The translations under genes were made by a program, and so were the position numbers. Under the pieces are notes generated by a model. That model was not told the origin of the DNA. It did not search any database and saw nothing but the letters and a program-made list of their open reading frames with translations. Shown in pieces: positions 25,602-33,842 of a DNA stretch of 64,000 nt. Position 1 is the stretch's first letter, and every line of letters starts with the position of its first letter. This DNA is from Paenibacillus sp. MMS20-IR301 (GTDB lineage Bacteria > Bacillota > Bacilli > Paenibacillales > Paenibacillaceae), in contig NZ_CP135275.1 in assembly GCF_032302195.1 (NCBI RefSeq), positions 2,294,001 to 2,358,000 of the forward strand, read 5' to 3'.

Positions 25602-26369
25602 CTACTCTGAGGTCTGATCTTCCAGATGCAGCACGACCGGACAGTGATCACTGCCCAGCACACTGCAGGCAATCTCCGCATCCTTGAGACGCGGGGCTAA
25701 CCGTTCAGAAGCCAGGAAATAGTCAATCCGCCAACCGACATTCTTCTCCCGGACCTTCGGCATATAAGACCACCAGCTGTAGGCACCTTCAAGCTCCGGA
25801 TAGAAATATCTGAAGGTGTCCACGAAGCCCGCTTCCAGCAGTACAGTCATCTTCCCGCGCTCCTCATCGGTAAATCCGGAATTACCGCGGTTCGATCTGG
25901 CGTTCTTCAAGTCAATATCCTGATGAGCTACGTTCAAATCCCCGCAGACTATCACCGGCTTGACGGCATCCAGCTTGAGCAGATAAGCACGGAACTGGTC
26001 CTCCCATTCCATCCGGTAGTCCAGTCTTGACAGATCGCGTTTGGCATTCGGGGTATACACATTGACCAGGTAGAAATCAGCAAATTCCAGCGTTATAATC
26101 CTTCCCTCATCTTCGGTATCCTTATCCAGGCCATACCGTACAGACAGCGGCTTAATTCTGGTGAATACAGCCGTGCCGGAATAGCCCTTTTTAAGAGCAT
26201 AGTTCCAGTACTGTGAATATTCCTCCCCATGGTCTAGCTCAATCTGCCCCTCCTGAAGCTTCGTTTCCTGCACACAAAAAATATCTGCGTCACTCTCCCG
26301 GAAATAATCATTAAATCCTTTAGTGACACATGCTCTCAGACCATTTACATTCCAGGACACCAGCTTCAT
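25602..26369 (-). CDS. exoA: Exodeoxyribonuclease III
   Basis: 255 residues with the complete exonuclease III / AP endonuclease motif set: LVSWNVNGLRA, QETKLQ (metal Glu), LVNVYTPNA, GDLNVAH, WRIDYFL and GSDHCPV (catalytic Asp-His). It cuts DNA at abasic sites and removes 3' blocks during base excision repair. The second ATG is preferred: AAGGAG lies 10 nt before it, while the first ATG almost overlaps the site. A single gene converging on the VOC gene terminator. Confidence 0.95.
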   Translation of the reverse strand: MKLVSWNVNGLRACVTKGFNDYFRESDADIFCVQETKLQEGQIELDHGEEYSQYWNYALKKGYSGTAVFTRIKPLSVRYGLDKDTEDEGRIITLEFADFYLVNVYTPNAKRDLSRLDYRMEWEDQFRAYLLKLDAVKPVIVCGDLNVAHQDIDLKNARSNRGNSGFTDEERGKMTVLLEAGFVDTFRYFYPELEGAYSWWSYMPKVREKNVGWRIDYFLASERLAPRLKDAEIACSVLGSDHCPVVLHLEDQTSE

Positions 26370-26554
26370 CGTTGTCATTCTCCTTAACTCTACTAATATT
26401 AATTTCAGTGTAACATATTATTTGTCCTCCGGAACGCCTCCACATGATACAATGATTAAGCTTCACTGAACCGGCTCTGCGAGGAGCTGCGGCTAGGCAG
26501 TCTTCTGCTAAAGCTGTATATCTCTAATGAAAAATGCGAGGTTTCCTTAACGTT

Positions 26555-27730
26555 ATGAGCACACCGAATCTGCTGCGCAGCTTTAACTTTCTGTACTTCG
26601 CCCTGCTGGCGATGTTCATCCCGTTCCTCCCGGTCTATCTGGACAGCCAGAACTTTAGTCCGGCACAGATCGGCCTTGTCATTGGCACCGGAGGCTTTAT
26701 TACGATTATTGCCCAGCCGCTATGGGGCATGATCAGTGATAAAACGCGGACGATCCGCAATGTGCTTCTGCTTCTGCTGCTATGCTCAGCCGTCACCGGC
26801 TACCTCTTGTATAATTCGGGCAGCTATGTTCAGCTGATTCTGGTCGCCATGCTGCTGTACTTTTTCCTCATGCCGGTTGATCCGCTGACCGAGAGCCTTA
26901 ATTTCCGCATTGCCGAGTCTTCGGGAATCAGCTACGGTTCCATCCGCACCTACGGGGCGCTGGGCTATGGAGTGATGTCGCTGCTGACCGGCTACTGCCT
27001 GCTCTATTTCGGCGCATTCGGCCTTGGGGTGCTGTTTGCCGGAACCAGCCTGCTCTGCTTCCTGCTCTGCTGGAGAATGCCGGACGCGCCGGTTACAGGC
27101 AAACCGGTCACGCTGGACAGCCTAAAACTATTCCTCAGCAACAAGGAAACGCTGCTGTTTCTGGTGCTCATCTTCATCAGCTCTGTTCCGGCAAGAATGA
27201 ACGATACCTTCATCGGGGTGTATATTCTGGAGCTGGGCGGCAAATCCGCACTCGTCGGCCAGTCCTTTTTCATTGCGGCTATCAGTGAGATTGTTGTCTT
27301 CGCTTTAAGCTTCCGTTGGCTGAAAAAGGGGAAGGAGCTCATTATTATCACGTTCGCAGGAGCCTTCTACTTCCTCCGCTTCTTCCTCTCTGCCTGGATC
27401 AGTGACCCGCACCTGCTCACTTACCTGCAGGTTCTGCAGTTGCTGACCTTCCCGGTCTTCTATTCGGCAGCGATACAGTATCTGTACAGTATTGTTCCCG
27501 AAGAATGGCGGGCTACAGGCCAGACCGTACTCGCACTGTTATTCTTCGGAGTTTCCGGTATACTGGCCTCTTACGCAGGCGGGGCAATCTATCAGGCTTT
27601 TGGCGGCAGAGTGCTCTACCTGAGCATTGCCGCCATGTCTTTTGCCGGAATGCTCTTCGGGCTTCTCCTCTACCGCATCTATGGCAGACACACGAACAAG
27701 ACCGGGCAGCCCGCAGAATCACAGCAGTAA
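26555..27730 (+). CDS. MFS transporter (MFS_1-like, HcaT/LacY-like group)
   Basis: About 391 residues with 12 predicted membrane segments. The start of the transport domain (FLYFALLAMFIPFLPVYLDS) and the loop motif GMISDKTRTIRN between helices 2 and 3 are typical of the phenylpropionate/nucleoside-permease-like MFS group. The start is uncertain: another ATG lies 21 nt upstream; a GAGG lies between the two. No neighbour shows the substrate. The gene ends at a strong terminator. Confidence 0.85.
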   Translation: MSTPNLLRSFNFLYFALLAMFIPFLPVYLDSQNFSPAQIGLVIGTGGFITIIAQPLWGMISDKTRTIRNVLLLLLLCSAVTGYLLYNSGSYVQLILVAMLLYFFLMPVDPLTESLNFRIAESSGISYGSIRTYGALGYGVMSLLTGYCLLYFGAFGLGVLFAGTSLLCFLLCWRMPDAPVTGKPVTLDSLKLFLSNKETLLFLVLIFISSVPARMNDTFIGVYILELGGKSALVGQSFFIAAISEIVVFALSFRWLKKGKELIIITFAGAFYFLRFFLSAWISDPHLLTYLQVLQLLTFPVFYSAAIQYLYSIVPEEWRATGQTVLALLFFGVSGILASYAGGAIYQAFGGRVLYLSIAAMSFAGMLFGLLLYRIYGRHTNKTGQPAESQQ

Positions 27731-27751
27731 TACGCATAGAGTTCCAATAAG

Positions 27752-27787
27752 AAGAGCCTCCGCCCGGCAAAGGGAGAGGCTCTTTCT
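27752..27787 (+). terminator. Terminator after the MFS gene
   Basis: AAGAGCCTC pairs with GAGGCTCTT, followed by TCTCT. Confidence 0.75.
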
Positions 27788-27903
27788 CTATGAATATCCA
27801 AGTGCTAACTATTGAAATGTGTTATTCTCCCAAGGCATTCGTTCTAGCAATCATAGTCTCACTGAATATAATATCCTATCAAACAAAGAAGGAGGTCATC
27901 ACC

Positions 27904-28191
27904 ATGGCTATCTTATTACCACAGCAATATTTCTCTCTGGCTGCCGGTGTCGGCAAATCTTATTACGAGAATCTGGCTGGCGGCATTAATGCTGCTGTTA
28001 CCGTACAGAATGATTCTGCATTCCCTGTAGATCTCGTTCTCACCCGCGTTAACGCCCCGGTCGTCACTTACAGCATTCCCGCCTTCAACAGCTTGACGCT
28101 TTCCGTCAACCTGCTGCTGGTTGCTGCTCTGTTAGCTACACCTGCCGGACCTGTATTTGGCTATATTTCGATCGCAACCTCTGATTTCTAA
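27904..28191 (+). CDS. Small beta-rich hydrophobic protein of unknown function
   Basis: 95 residues, no Cys, no charged core, alternating hydrophobic strands (INAAVTVQNDSAFPVDLVLT, VVTYSIPAFNSLTLSVNLLL) and an aromatic/Gly-rich end (GPVFGYISIATSDF). It starts after AAGGAGG and ends before a strong terminator, so it is a separate transcript. It lacks a signal peptide. The strand pattern is reminiscent of small spore-surface or fibre-forming jelly-roll proteins of spore formers, but I cannot assign a family. Confidence 0.7.
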   Translation: MAILLPQQYFSLAAGVGKSYYENLAGGINAAVTVQNDSAFPVDLVLTRVNAPVVTYSIPAFNSLTLSVNLLLVAALLATPAGPVFGYISIATSDF

Positions 28192-28244
28192 ATCTAATGT
28201 CAGAGTATCCCCCCTCATACTCTCTCATTATCATTCCCTTGTTC

Positions 28245-28280
28245 AACATCTCCGGCTGTTTGCGGCCGGGGATGTTTTTT
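28245..28280 (+). terminator. Terminator after the small beta-rich protein gene
   Basis: AACATCtCCGGC pairs with GCCGGgGATGTT, followed by six T. Confidence 0.85.
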
Positions 28281-28308
28281 GGTGCTCTGGGGGGAAGGGA
28301 TCCGACTG

Positions 28309-29418
28309 TCAGGAAATTGTCTCTGATGCCGGCATGGGACCGGTATACGTAGACTGCGGGCGGAAGATCCGGTTACTCTCCGACTGCTCCAAAATATGTG
28401 CAGTCCAGCCGACAATTCTCCCTGCCGTAAATGTAGGTGTAAAAATCTCCGGTGCGAGATCCAAAGCCTTCAGAATTGCTGCAGCGTAGAACTCTACATT
28501 GGTGAACAGACGGCGTCCCGGCTTGTATTCCTCCAGCAGGGCAATTGCTGTAGCCTCGACATGAAGTGCAAGGTCGAACGCTTCATCCTTGCCGATCATC
28601 TCCAGAGTAGCAATCTGCAGAGCTTCTGCCCGCGGATCCTTAGTCTTATAGATCCGGTGCCCGAAGCCCATCAGCTTCGCCCCGTTATCCAGTGCACCAC
28701 GCAGCCATGGCTCCGCACGGTCCTTCGTTCCGATCTCCTCCAGCATGGAAATCACTTCAAACGGTGCACCGCCATGCAGAGGCCCCTTCATCGCCCCGAT
28801 CGCTCCGGCAACTGCCGCGCTGATATCCGATTCCGTCGAGAGTACCACCCGCCCGGCAAATGTTGAAGCATTCATCCCATGCTCCATGCAGAGAATCAGG
28901 TAGGCGCTGAGCGCCTTCACATGTGCTTCCTCCGGCAATTGTCCGGTCAGCAGATACAGGTAGTTCGCTGCATGGCCAAGCTCCGGAAGAGACTCCAGCG
29001 GCTTAAGCCCCTGCAGAGTGCGGTATCTGTATGCAATGATGGCCGGGAGAAGCGAGGTCAGCCGCACCGCCTGCTTCAGCGTCGGCGGCCAGGTGCTGTT
29101 CTCGGCATCACCAAGTGCGGCAACTGTGCTCTGCAGCACCAGCATCAGCGGTACAGTGGCAGGAATCAGCTCCAGCATCCTGCAGATATATTCAGGAATT
29201 GCTCTCTGCTGAGCCATCTCCAGCTTAAGCTGCGCCAGCTCTTCCGCATCCGGCAGATGCCCGTTCCAGAGCAGATACGCCACTTCTTCATAGCTTTTGC
29301 TTACCGCCAGCTCCTTCGCCCAATAACCGCGGTATACCAAATAGCCTTTCTCTCCATCCACCAGTCCGATATCTGTTTCTCCGGCAACTACGCCTTCAAG
29401 TCCTGTTACTTTAGCCAT
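28309..29418 (-). CDS. Citrate synthase / methylcitrate synthase
   Basis: 369 residues, the CitA-type short bacterial citrate synthase. The two active-site histidines lie in MEHGMNAST and GFGHRIYK. The position of the third catalytic residue reads NVEFYAA, that is Glu instead of the usual Asp (NVDFY); I believe CitA-type relatives share this but cannot check. The enzyme condenses oxaloacetate with acetyl-CoA or propionyl-CoA. AAAAGGGG precedes the ATG. The upstream region carries a candidate CcpC-type dyad and a second inverted repeat, so it is probably carbon-regulated. Confidence 0.9.
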   Translation of the reverse strand: MAKVTGLEGVVAGETDIGLVDGEKGYLVYRGYWAKELAVSKSYEEVAYLLWNGHLPDAEELAQLKLEMAQQRAIPEYICRMLELIPATVPLMLVLQSTVAALGDAENSTWPPTLKQAVRLTSLLPAIIAYRYRTLQGLKPLESLPELGHAANYLYLLTGQLPEEAHVKALSAYLILCMEHGMNASTFAGRVVLSTESDISAAVAGAIGAMKGPLHGGAPFEVISMLEEIGTKDRAEPWLRGALDNGAKLMGFGHRIYKTKDPRAEALQIATLEMIGKDEAFDLALHVEATAIALLEEYKPGRRLFTNVEFYAAAILKALDLAPEIFTPTFTAGRIVGWTAHILEQSESNRIFRPQSTYTGPMPASETIS

Positions 29419-29479
29419 TGTTCTTTGCCCCTTTTTACGATCCCGCAGGAATTCATCTCATATAAGGAGTATAAACTTC

Positions 29480-29532
29480 AAACTCTATATTGCATATTTA
29501 TAGTTTTTTATGAATCCATAAATAATATTTAT
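29480..29532 (-). promoter_or_regulatory. Citrate synthase regulatory region (CcpC-like dyad and inverted repeat)
   Basis: ATAAATAATATTTAT (29518-29532) fits the CcpC dyad ATAA-N7-TTAT known from citZ and citB control in Bacillus. A second inverted repeat (AAACT ... ATAGTTT arms, 29480-29506) lies between it and the gene. Promoter boxes are not clear. Confidence 0.4.
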
Positions 29533-29534
29533 CG

Positions 29535-30383
29535 CTACTGCAAATGTTGCTCCAGCAGCTGTTTCAGCTTGGACTCAGTGTTGGAATCTCCGGCCGGTGT
29601 GTAGATGCTGCAGCGCAGATCCGCAGCCCCCTGCACCTGGAGTGAAGTCAGATGGAACAGCATTTTACCTGCCTTGGCATGGCGGAATTCCAATACTACA
29701 TCCGGTGCAGAGCTTACCCTGCTTTCCTCCCATAACTGATTGAATTCAGGATGCTGGCTTTTCATCCCGGCAATGAACTGATCGTACCAGCTGTCCTCCA
29801 GATATTGTCCGTAATAGGCACGGAATATTGACAGATACCCCCGGACAAACTGCTCCCAGTTCACAGCCAGCCGTCTGAACTCCTTGCGGACAAATAACAA
29901 AGAGATCATATTGCGCTGCTCGGGCGGCAGCTTGGCGAAATCAAGAAACACATGGGCCGCTGCTTCATTCCAGCCGACAATGGCACAGTGCCGGTCGGAG
30001 ATCAGCGTCGGACAGGTCTTCAGCTCCTGCAGAATCTTCTGCAGGGCCGGATGGATAACCGGCTCCTCCTCCCGGGGATTGACTGCGTTTCCCGCCCCGC
30101 TCTCCAAAGCCAGCGCGAACAGGTAACTCCGTTCGTCCTTGGTGAGCTGCAGCGCCGCAGCAATGCAATCGAGCACAGACGGAGATACTTTGATATCACG
30201 GCCCTGCTCCAGCCAGGTATACCATGTATTGCTGACACCGGCCAGCTGTGCTACCTCCTCCCGCCGGAGTCCCGGTGTCCGTCTGCGTGTGCCCTCCGGC
30301 AGCCCCGCCGCCGCCGGGGAGATGGCCGCACGCCTTGATTTTAGAAATTCCGATAATGCCTGAAGCCTGATCTGATTGGACAT
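29535..30383 (-). CDS. XRE-family regulator with MmyB-like ligand-binding domain
   Basis: 282 residues. The N-terminal helix-turn-helix (TPGLRREEVAQLAGVSNTWY, about 36-55; YTWLEQGRD next) is followed by an MmyB-like PAS-type domain (about 105-275; IVGWNEAAAHVFLDF, MISLLFVRKEFRRLAVNWEQ, LEFRHAKAGKMLFHLTSLQV). The family binds a fatty acid or similar ligand and usually represses a neighbouring oxidoreductase or its own gene. AGGGA precedes the chosen ATG. A palindrome covers its own -10 box, so it is likely autorepressed. Confidence 0.85.
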   Translation of the reverse strand: MSNQIRLQALSEFLKSRRAAISPAAAGLPEGTRRRTPGLRREEVAQLAGVSNTWYTWLEQGRDIKVSPSVLDCIAAALQLTKDERSYLFALALESGAGNAVNPREEEPVIHPALQKILQELKTCPTLISDRHCAIVGWNEAAAHVFLDFAKLPPEQRNMISLLFVRKEFRRLAVNWEQFVRGYLSIFRAYYGQYLEDSWYDQFIAGMKSQHPEFNQLWEESRVSSAPDVVLEFRHAKAGKMLFHLTSLQVQGAADLRCSIYTPAGDSNTESKLKQLLEQHLQ

Positions 30384-30437
30384 GCTTGATCCCTGCCCTC
30401 CGGTCACTGAATGTACTATAGTGTTATTATGGTAGTA

Positions 30438-30466
30438 ATTATACTAGTATAAACTGCAACTTGTAA
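30438..30466 (-). promoter_or_regulatory. Promoter of XRE gene with palindromic operator on the -10
   Basis: Minus strand -35 TTACAA (30461-30466), 17 nt, -10 TATAAT (30438-30443). The perfect palindrome TTATACTAGTATAA (30439-30452) overlaps the -10 and is the best candidate site for the XRE protein. Confidence 0.65.
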
Positions 30467-30502
30467 TAGGATAAATAAAATGAAAAAATAGCCTTATACA
30501 GC

Positions 30503-30583
30503 CTGTAACGCTGACAAACTTAAGCTTATGCTTCCGGGGCCAGTTTGTACGAAGCTGATTCGGGCTGTAACGCTGACAAACTT
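30503..30583 (+). repeat. 62-nt-period leader repeat upstream of fabF paralogue
   Basis: CTGTAACGCTGACAAACTT occurs at 30503-30521 and again at 30565-30583, period 62. Between the copies lies ATGCTTCCGGGGCCAGTTTG, whose AGTTTG can pair with CAAACT of either copy. The last CAAACTT runs directly into TTAGGAGG of the fabF binding site. The layout and period equal those in the thiM leader at 55.3 kb. Confidence 0.85.
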
Positions 30584-30597
30584 TTAGGAGGATCACT

Positions 30598-31836
30598 ATG
30601 GAACGGGTAGTTATTACAGGAATGGGTGTTATTTCACCGCTTGGCAACACCGCAGATCAGTTCTGGAGCCGTCTGGCAGCAGGAGAATCCGGGATATCGC
30701 CGATCACTTCATTTGATACAGCACATTTCAAGACCAAGATTGCCGGCTCGGTTCAGGATTTCGATCCTGACGCAAGATTCGGCCGCAAGGAGGCGCGGCG
30801 GATGGACCGGTTCAGCCAGTTCGCACTGGCGGCCGCTGAAGAAGCCTGGACGCAGTCCGGCCTGAAGCTGGACAAGATGGACCGGGAGCGGCTGGGCGTC
30901 TATGTGGGCTCCGGAGTCGGAGGCATAGGTACGCTGATGGAGCAGGGAGATCTGCTGCGTTCGCGCGGGCCGGAGCGGGTCAGCCCTACGCTCATACCGA
31001 TGCTGATCTCCAACATGGCCGCCGCCATGATCAGCATCAAGCTGGGAGCGTTTGGGCCGACGCTCTCCCCGGTCACCGCCTGCTCCATCGGGAACACGGC
31101 GATCGGGGAAGCGTTCCGCCTGATCCGCTACGGCGGGGCCGATGTTATTGTTGCCGGCGGGGCAGAAGCCGCAGTAACCGGGATTGCGCTGGCCAGCTTC
31201 GGCAATGCGACAGCATTGTCCACGCGCAATGCAGAGCCGCAGAAGGCCAGCCGGCCGTTTGACCAGGGCCGTGACGGATTCGTCATTGGCGAAGGCGGCG
31301 CGATTGTTATCCTGGAATCCCTCACGCATGCATTGCAGAGGGACGCGGTTATTTATGGCGAGGTAACCGGGTATGGCGCCAGCTCGGATGCCTACCATAT
31401 GGTTGCCACCCATCCCGAAGGGCTTGGCGCTTATCAGGCGATGAAGCTGGCGCTTAAGGAAGCCGGCATTACGCCGGAGCAAGTGGATGTAATCAGCGCA
31501 CATGCGACCAGCACCATCGTCGGAGACCGCTCGGAGACAGCGGCGATTAAGAAGCTGTTCGGCGAGGCGGCGTACCGTATCCCGGTAACGGCGAACAAGT
31601 CCATGACCGGTCACGCGCTGGGAGCAGCCGGCGGACTCGAAGCCATTGCCCTGCTCAAGAGCCTGCAGGAAGGGCTTATCCCGCCGACCATCAACCTGGA
31701 GCAGCAGGATGAACTATGCGATCTCGATTATGTGCCGAACGAGGCCCGCCGGGCGGAGCTTACAATCGGGATTTCCAACTCTTTTGGCTTCGGCGGCCAT
31801 AATGCTGTTATTGTGCTGCAGAAATACGAAGACTGA
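30598..31836 (+). CDS. fabF: Beta-ketoacyl-ACP synthase II (FabF)
   Basis: 412 residues, full length. The thiolase-fold catalytic triad is visible: Cys in TACSIG (classical TACATG), His in SAHATST (classical NAHGTST) and His in TGHALGAAG. It condenses acyl-ACP with malonyl-ACP in fatty-acid elongation, in the cytoplasm. AGGAGG lies 6 nt before the ATG. It stands alone, away from any other fab cluster except FabV 4 kb on, so it may be a second FabF copy. The deviations around Cys and the first His are mild. Its leader holds the 62-nt repeat, suggesting post-transcriptional control. Confidence 0.9.
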   Translation: MERVVITGMGVISPLGNTADQFWSRLAAGESGISPITSFDTAHFKTKIAGSVQDFDPDARFGRKEARRMDRFSQFALAAAEEAWTQSGLKLDKMDRERLGVYVGSGVGGIGTLMEQGDLLRSRGPERVSPTLIPMLISNMAAAMISIKLGAFGPTLSPVTACSIGNTAIGEAFRLIRYGGADVIVAGGAEAAVTGIALASFGNATALSTRNAEPQKASRPFDQGRDGFVIGEGGAIVILESLTHALQRDAVIYGEVTGYGASSDAYHMVATHPEGLGAYQAMKLALKEAGITPEQVDVISAHATSTIVGDRSETAAIKKLFGEAAYRIPVTANKSMTGHALGAAGGLEAIALLKSLQEGLIPPTINLEQQDELCDLDYVPNEARRAELTIGISNSFGFGGHNAVIVLQKYED

Positions 31837-31892
31837 TCCAGAACAGGCCAGTCCCCGGCCAGGCTCGCTCGGTTACCCTCGCGGCGGCACAT

Positions 31893-31979
31893 TGTATGCG
31901 GTTTTCCGCATACATTTGCCCGGCTTCACAACATAGAACAAACAGCGTGCTCCGGTTACCCTGGAGACACGCTGTTTGT
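31893..31979 (+). terminator. Two hairpins after fabF; the second is the likely terminator
   Basis: TGTATGCGG-tttt-CCGCATACA (31893-31914) and ACAAACAGCGTG/CACGCTGTTTGT (31938-31979, then CTGTT). The second could serve both fabF and the convergent GH43 gene. Confidence 0.65.
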
Positions 31980-32108
31980 CTGTTACCGCAGCTGAACCGC
32001 TGACGGTATATGAGCTTTGCTTTATTTTGCCGGGTGCAGCGTCTAGTCCCTAGTCAACCGGCTTGCCGGAGCTACTCCAGTCCTCATTGCGTCTTGTGCC
32101 GGATTACC

Positions 32109-33545
32109 TTACTTTTTCTCTGGTGACACATGGCTGCCCCAGACGGATATCCCCTCGCCCGACACTGCTGTGAAGGTCATTACATTGCTGGCGGTAGCCT
32201 CATTCCACTCACGCAGGAACACACCGCTGTAATCAGCCCCGCCGATAGTTAGCTGTGCCGTATGCTCATCTGAGAGGCTCCACGTTCCCGTCACCGCACC
32301 ACTGATTGTCCCGTCAGCATTCAGCTCAATAATCTGGGATTCCACGATGTCAGCCGTGATCTCTTTGCCGTGGTTCACATATTTGTACTGGCCGGTTACG
32401 TCCTTGGCTGCATATTTGCCGATCTTCTCTCCGCTGTAGCGGTGAGGCGCCACAACCGGCCAGCCCCCGGCGTTCATGAACATCTGGTGCACCCGCACTT
32501 CATGCTGCTCGCCCAGGTACGGGAAACGGGTGTGGAAGATCAGATAATATTTGCCGCTCTTCTCATCATAGTAGGCTGAATTATGTCCGGGAGAGACATA
32601 TCCATCGCCGCCCGAAGACAGCTCCTCATCTGTATTCACGAATTCGAAATTGCCCATCAGCTTCACGCCGTAAGGAGCATAAGCCGGATCATCAAACAAC
32701 ACTCCGGCAGTACCCTCTGCGTCTATCATCGCCTTGCCTTCAGCATCCTCAAATGGCCCATCCGGGTTCTTGGAACGCGCTACACGCATGTTATAGCCGC
32801 CATTCGCATCCAGACCGCCGAAGGACAGGAACAAATAGTAATAATCTGTCTCCGGACTGTACAGCATATACGGCGCTTCGATCCGCGCGTGGTTAGCGCC
32901 GAGCAGCTTCTTGCCGTAGCCCTGATCCGGAAGCGGGAAGCCGGTCGCCGGATCAAGCTCCAGAATGAAGATCCCCCCGGAATACGAGCCGTAGACCATC
33001 CACAGCTTGCCTTCCTTATCATAAAACACATCCGGATCAACCACATTCGGCTTCTGAGTGGCGTCATAGACCTCGCCGTCATCACCGATGCCGGCCATAC
33101 CGGATTTCAGGATGATCCCTTTGTTCTTATAAGGACCTTCAACCTGATCCGCTACAGCGATACCCAGCGCTGACAGCGGCGAATCACCGCGGCAGGCATC
33201 GTAATACATATAGAATTTACCGTCTGCCAGCTGTATCACATCCGGTGCCCAAAGTGTATCCGATTGTGCCCAGCTCAATGTTTCGCTTAATTCTTCAGTC
33301 ACATTCGGTATTAGGACGTTGTCATCACTCACACCGGATGAAATCTGTGTCCAGGACATCAGGTCCTTGGATTTGGCCGAAGCCAGATGTGATCCAAATA
33401 CATAATACGTATCGTCAGCTTTAATGACCGAAGGATCATGCACAGACACATCTTCAAATACGGGCGGGCTGGTGCTGCTGTTACTGTTGCTGCAAGCGGA
33501 CAGCAGGGCTAAGGATATCAGTGCGGTTAATGTTCTTTTTCTCAT
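32109..33545 (-). CDS. Glycoside hydrolase family 43 lipoprotein (arabinanase-like)
   Basis: 478 residues. A lipoprotein signal ends in the lipobox LLSAC (Cys about residue 18). The five-bladed propeller (about 35-365) has the GH43 acids: Asp in VHDPSVIK, Asp in NVVDPDVFYD and Glu in RIEAPYMLYS. A C-terminal beta domain (about 375-475) is extra and typical of endo-1,5-alpha-L-arabinanases. It would cut arabinan chains at the cell surface. AGGAGG lies 7 nt before the ATG; the longer reading frame is not supported. No other arabinan genes are adjacent. Confidence 0.85.
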   Translation of the reverse strand: MRKRTLTALISLALLSACSNSNSSTSPPVFEDVSVHDPSVIKADDTYYVFGSHLASAKSKDLMSWTQISSGVSDDNVLIPNVTEELSETLSWAQSDTLWAPDVIQLADGKFYMYYDACRGDSPLSALGIAVADQVEGPYKNKGIILKSGMAGIGDDGEVYDATQKPNVVDPDVFYDKEGKLWMVYGSYSGGIFILELDPATGFPLPDQGYGKKLLGANHARIEAPYMLYSPETDYYYLFLSFGGLDANGGYNMRVARSKNPDGPFEDAEGKAMIDAEGTAGVLFDDPAYAPYGVKLMGNFEFVNTDEELSSGGDGYVSPGHNSAYYDEKSGKYYLIFHTRFPYLGEQHEVRVHQMFMNAGGWPVVAPHRYSGEKIGKYAAKDVTGQYKYVNHGKEITADIVESQIIELNADGTISGAVTGTWSLSDEHTAQLTIGGADYSGVFLREWNEATASNVMTFTAVSGEGISVWGSHVSPEKK

Positions 33546-33766
33546 CTTAAGACCTCCTATGTATACCCTTACATTTTGCAGGGCAGGAGGCAAATAGTCA
33601 ATACTTTTATTTATATATATAAATATTGTTTTAGGTTTATATGAAGTTAATCGTCATGCTCATGTGGACACAAGTACAGCAAGCCAAAATTGCGCATGCG
33701 CCTGAAGCACTGCATACTGCGTATCAACCATCTTCCTTTTCACCCGCTGAATTCAAACTGCCAAGC

Positions 33767-33800
33767 AAAAAAGCGCCAAGCCGGTAACGGCCTGACGCTA
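33767..33800 (-). terminator. Terminator of the oppD-like gene
   Basis: Minus strand: AGCGTCAGGCCG with CGGCTTGGCGCT (imperfect), followed by TTTTTT. The rest of the 33.55-33.84 kb gap is AT-rich upstream DNA of the GH43 gene with no recognisable feature. Confidence 0.7.
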
Positions 33801-33842
33801 ATCTTATCATTATGCACAATATTCCTGCTGGTCATTCCAGTC

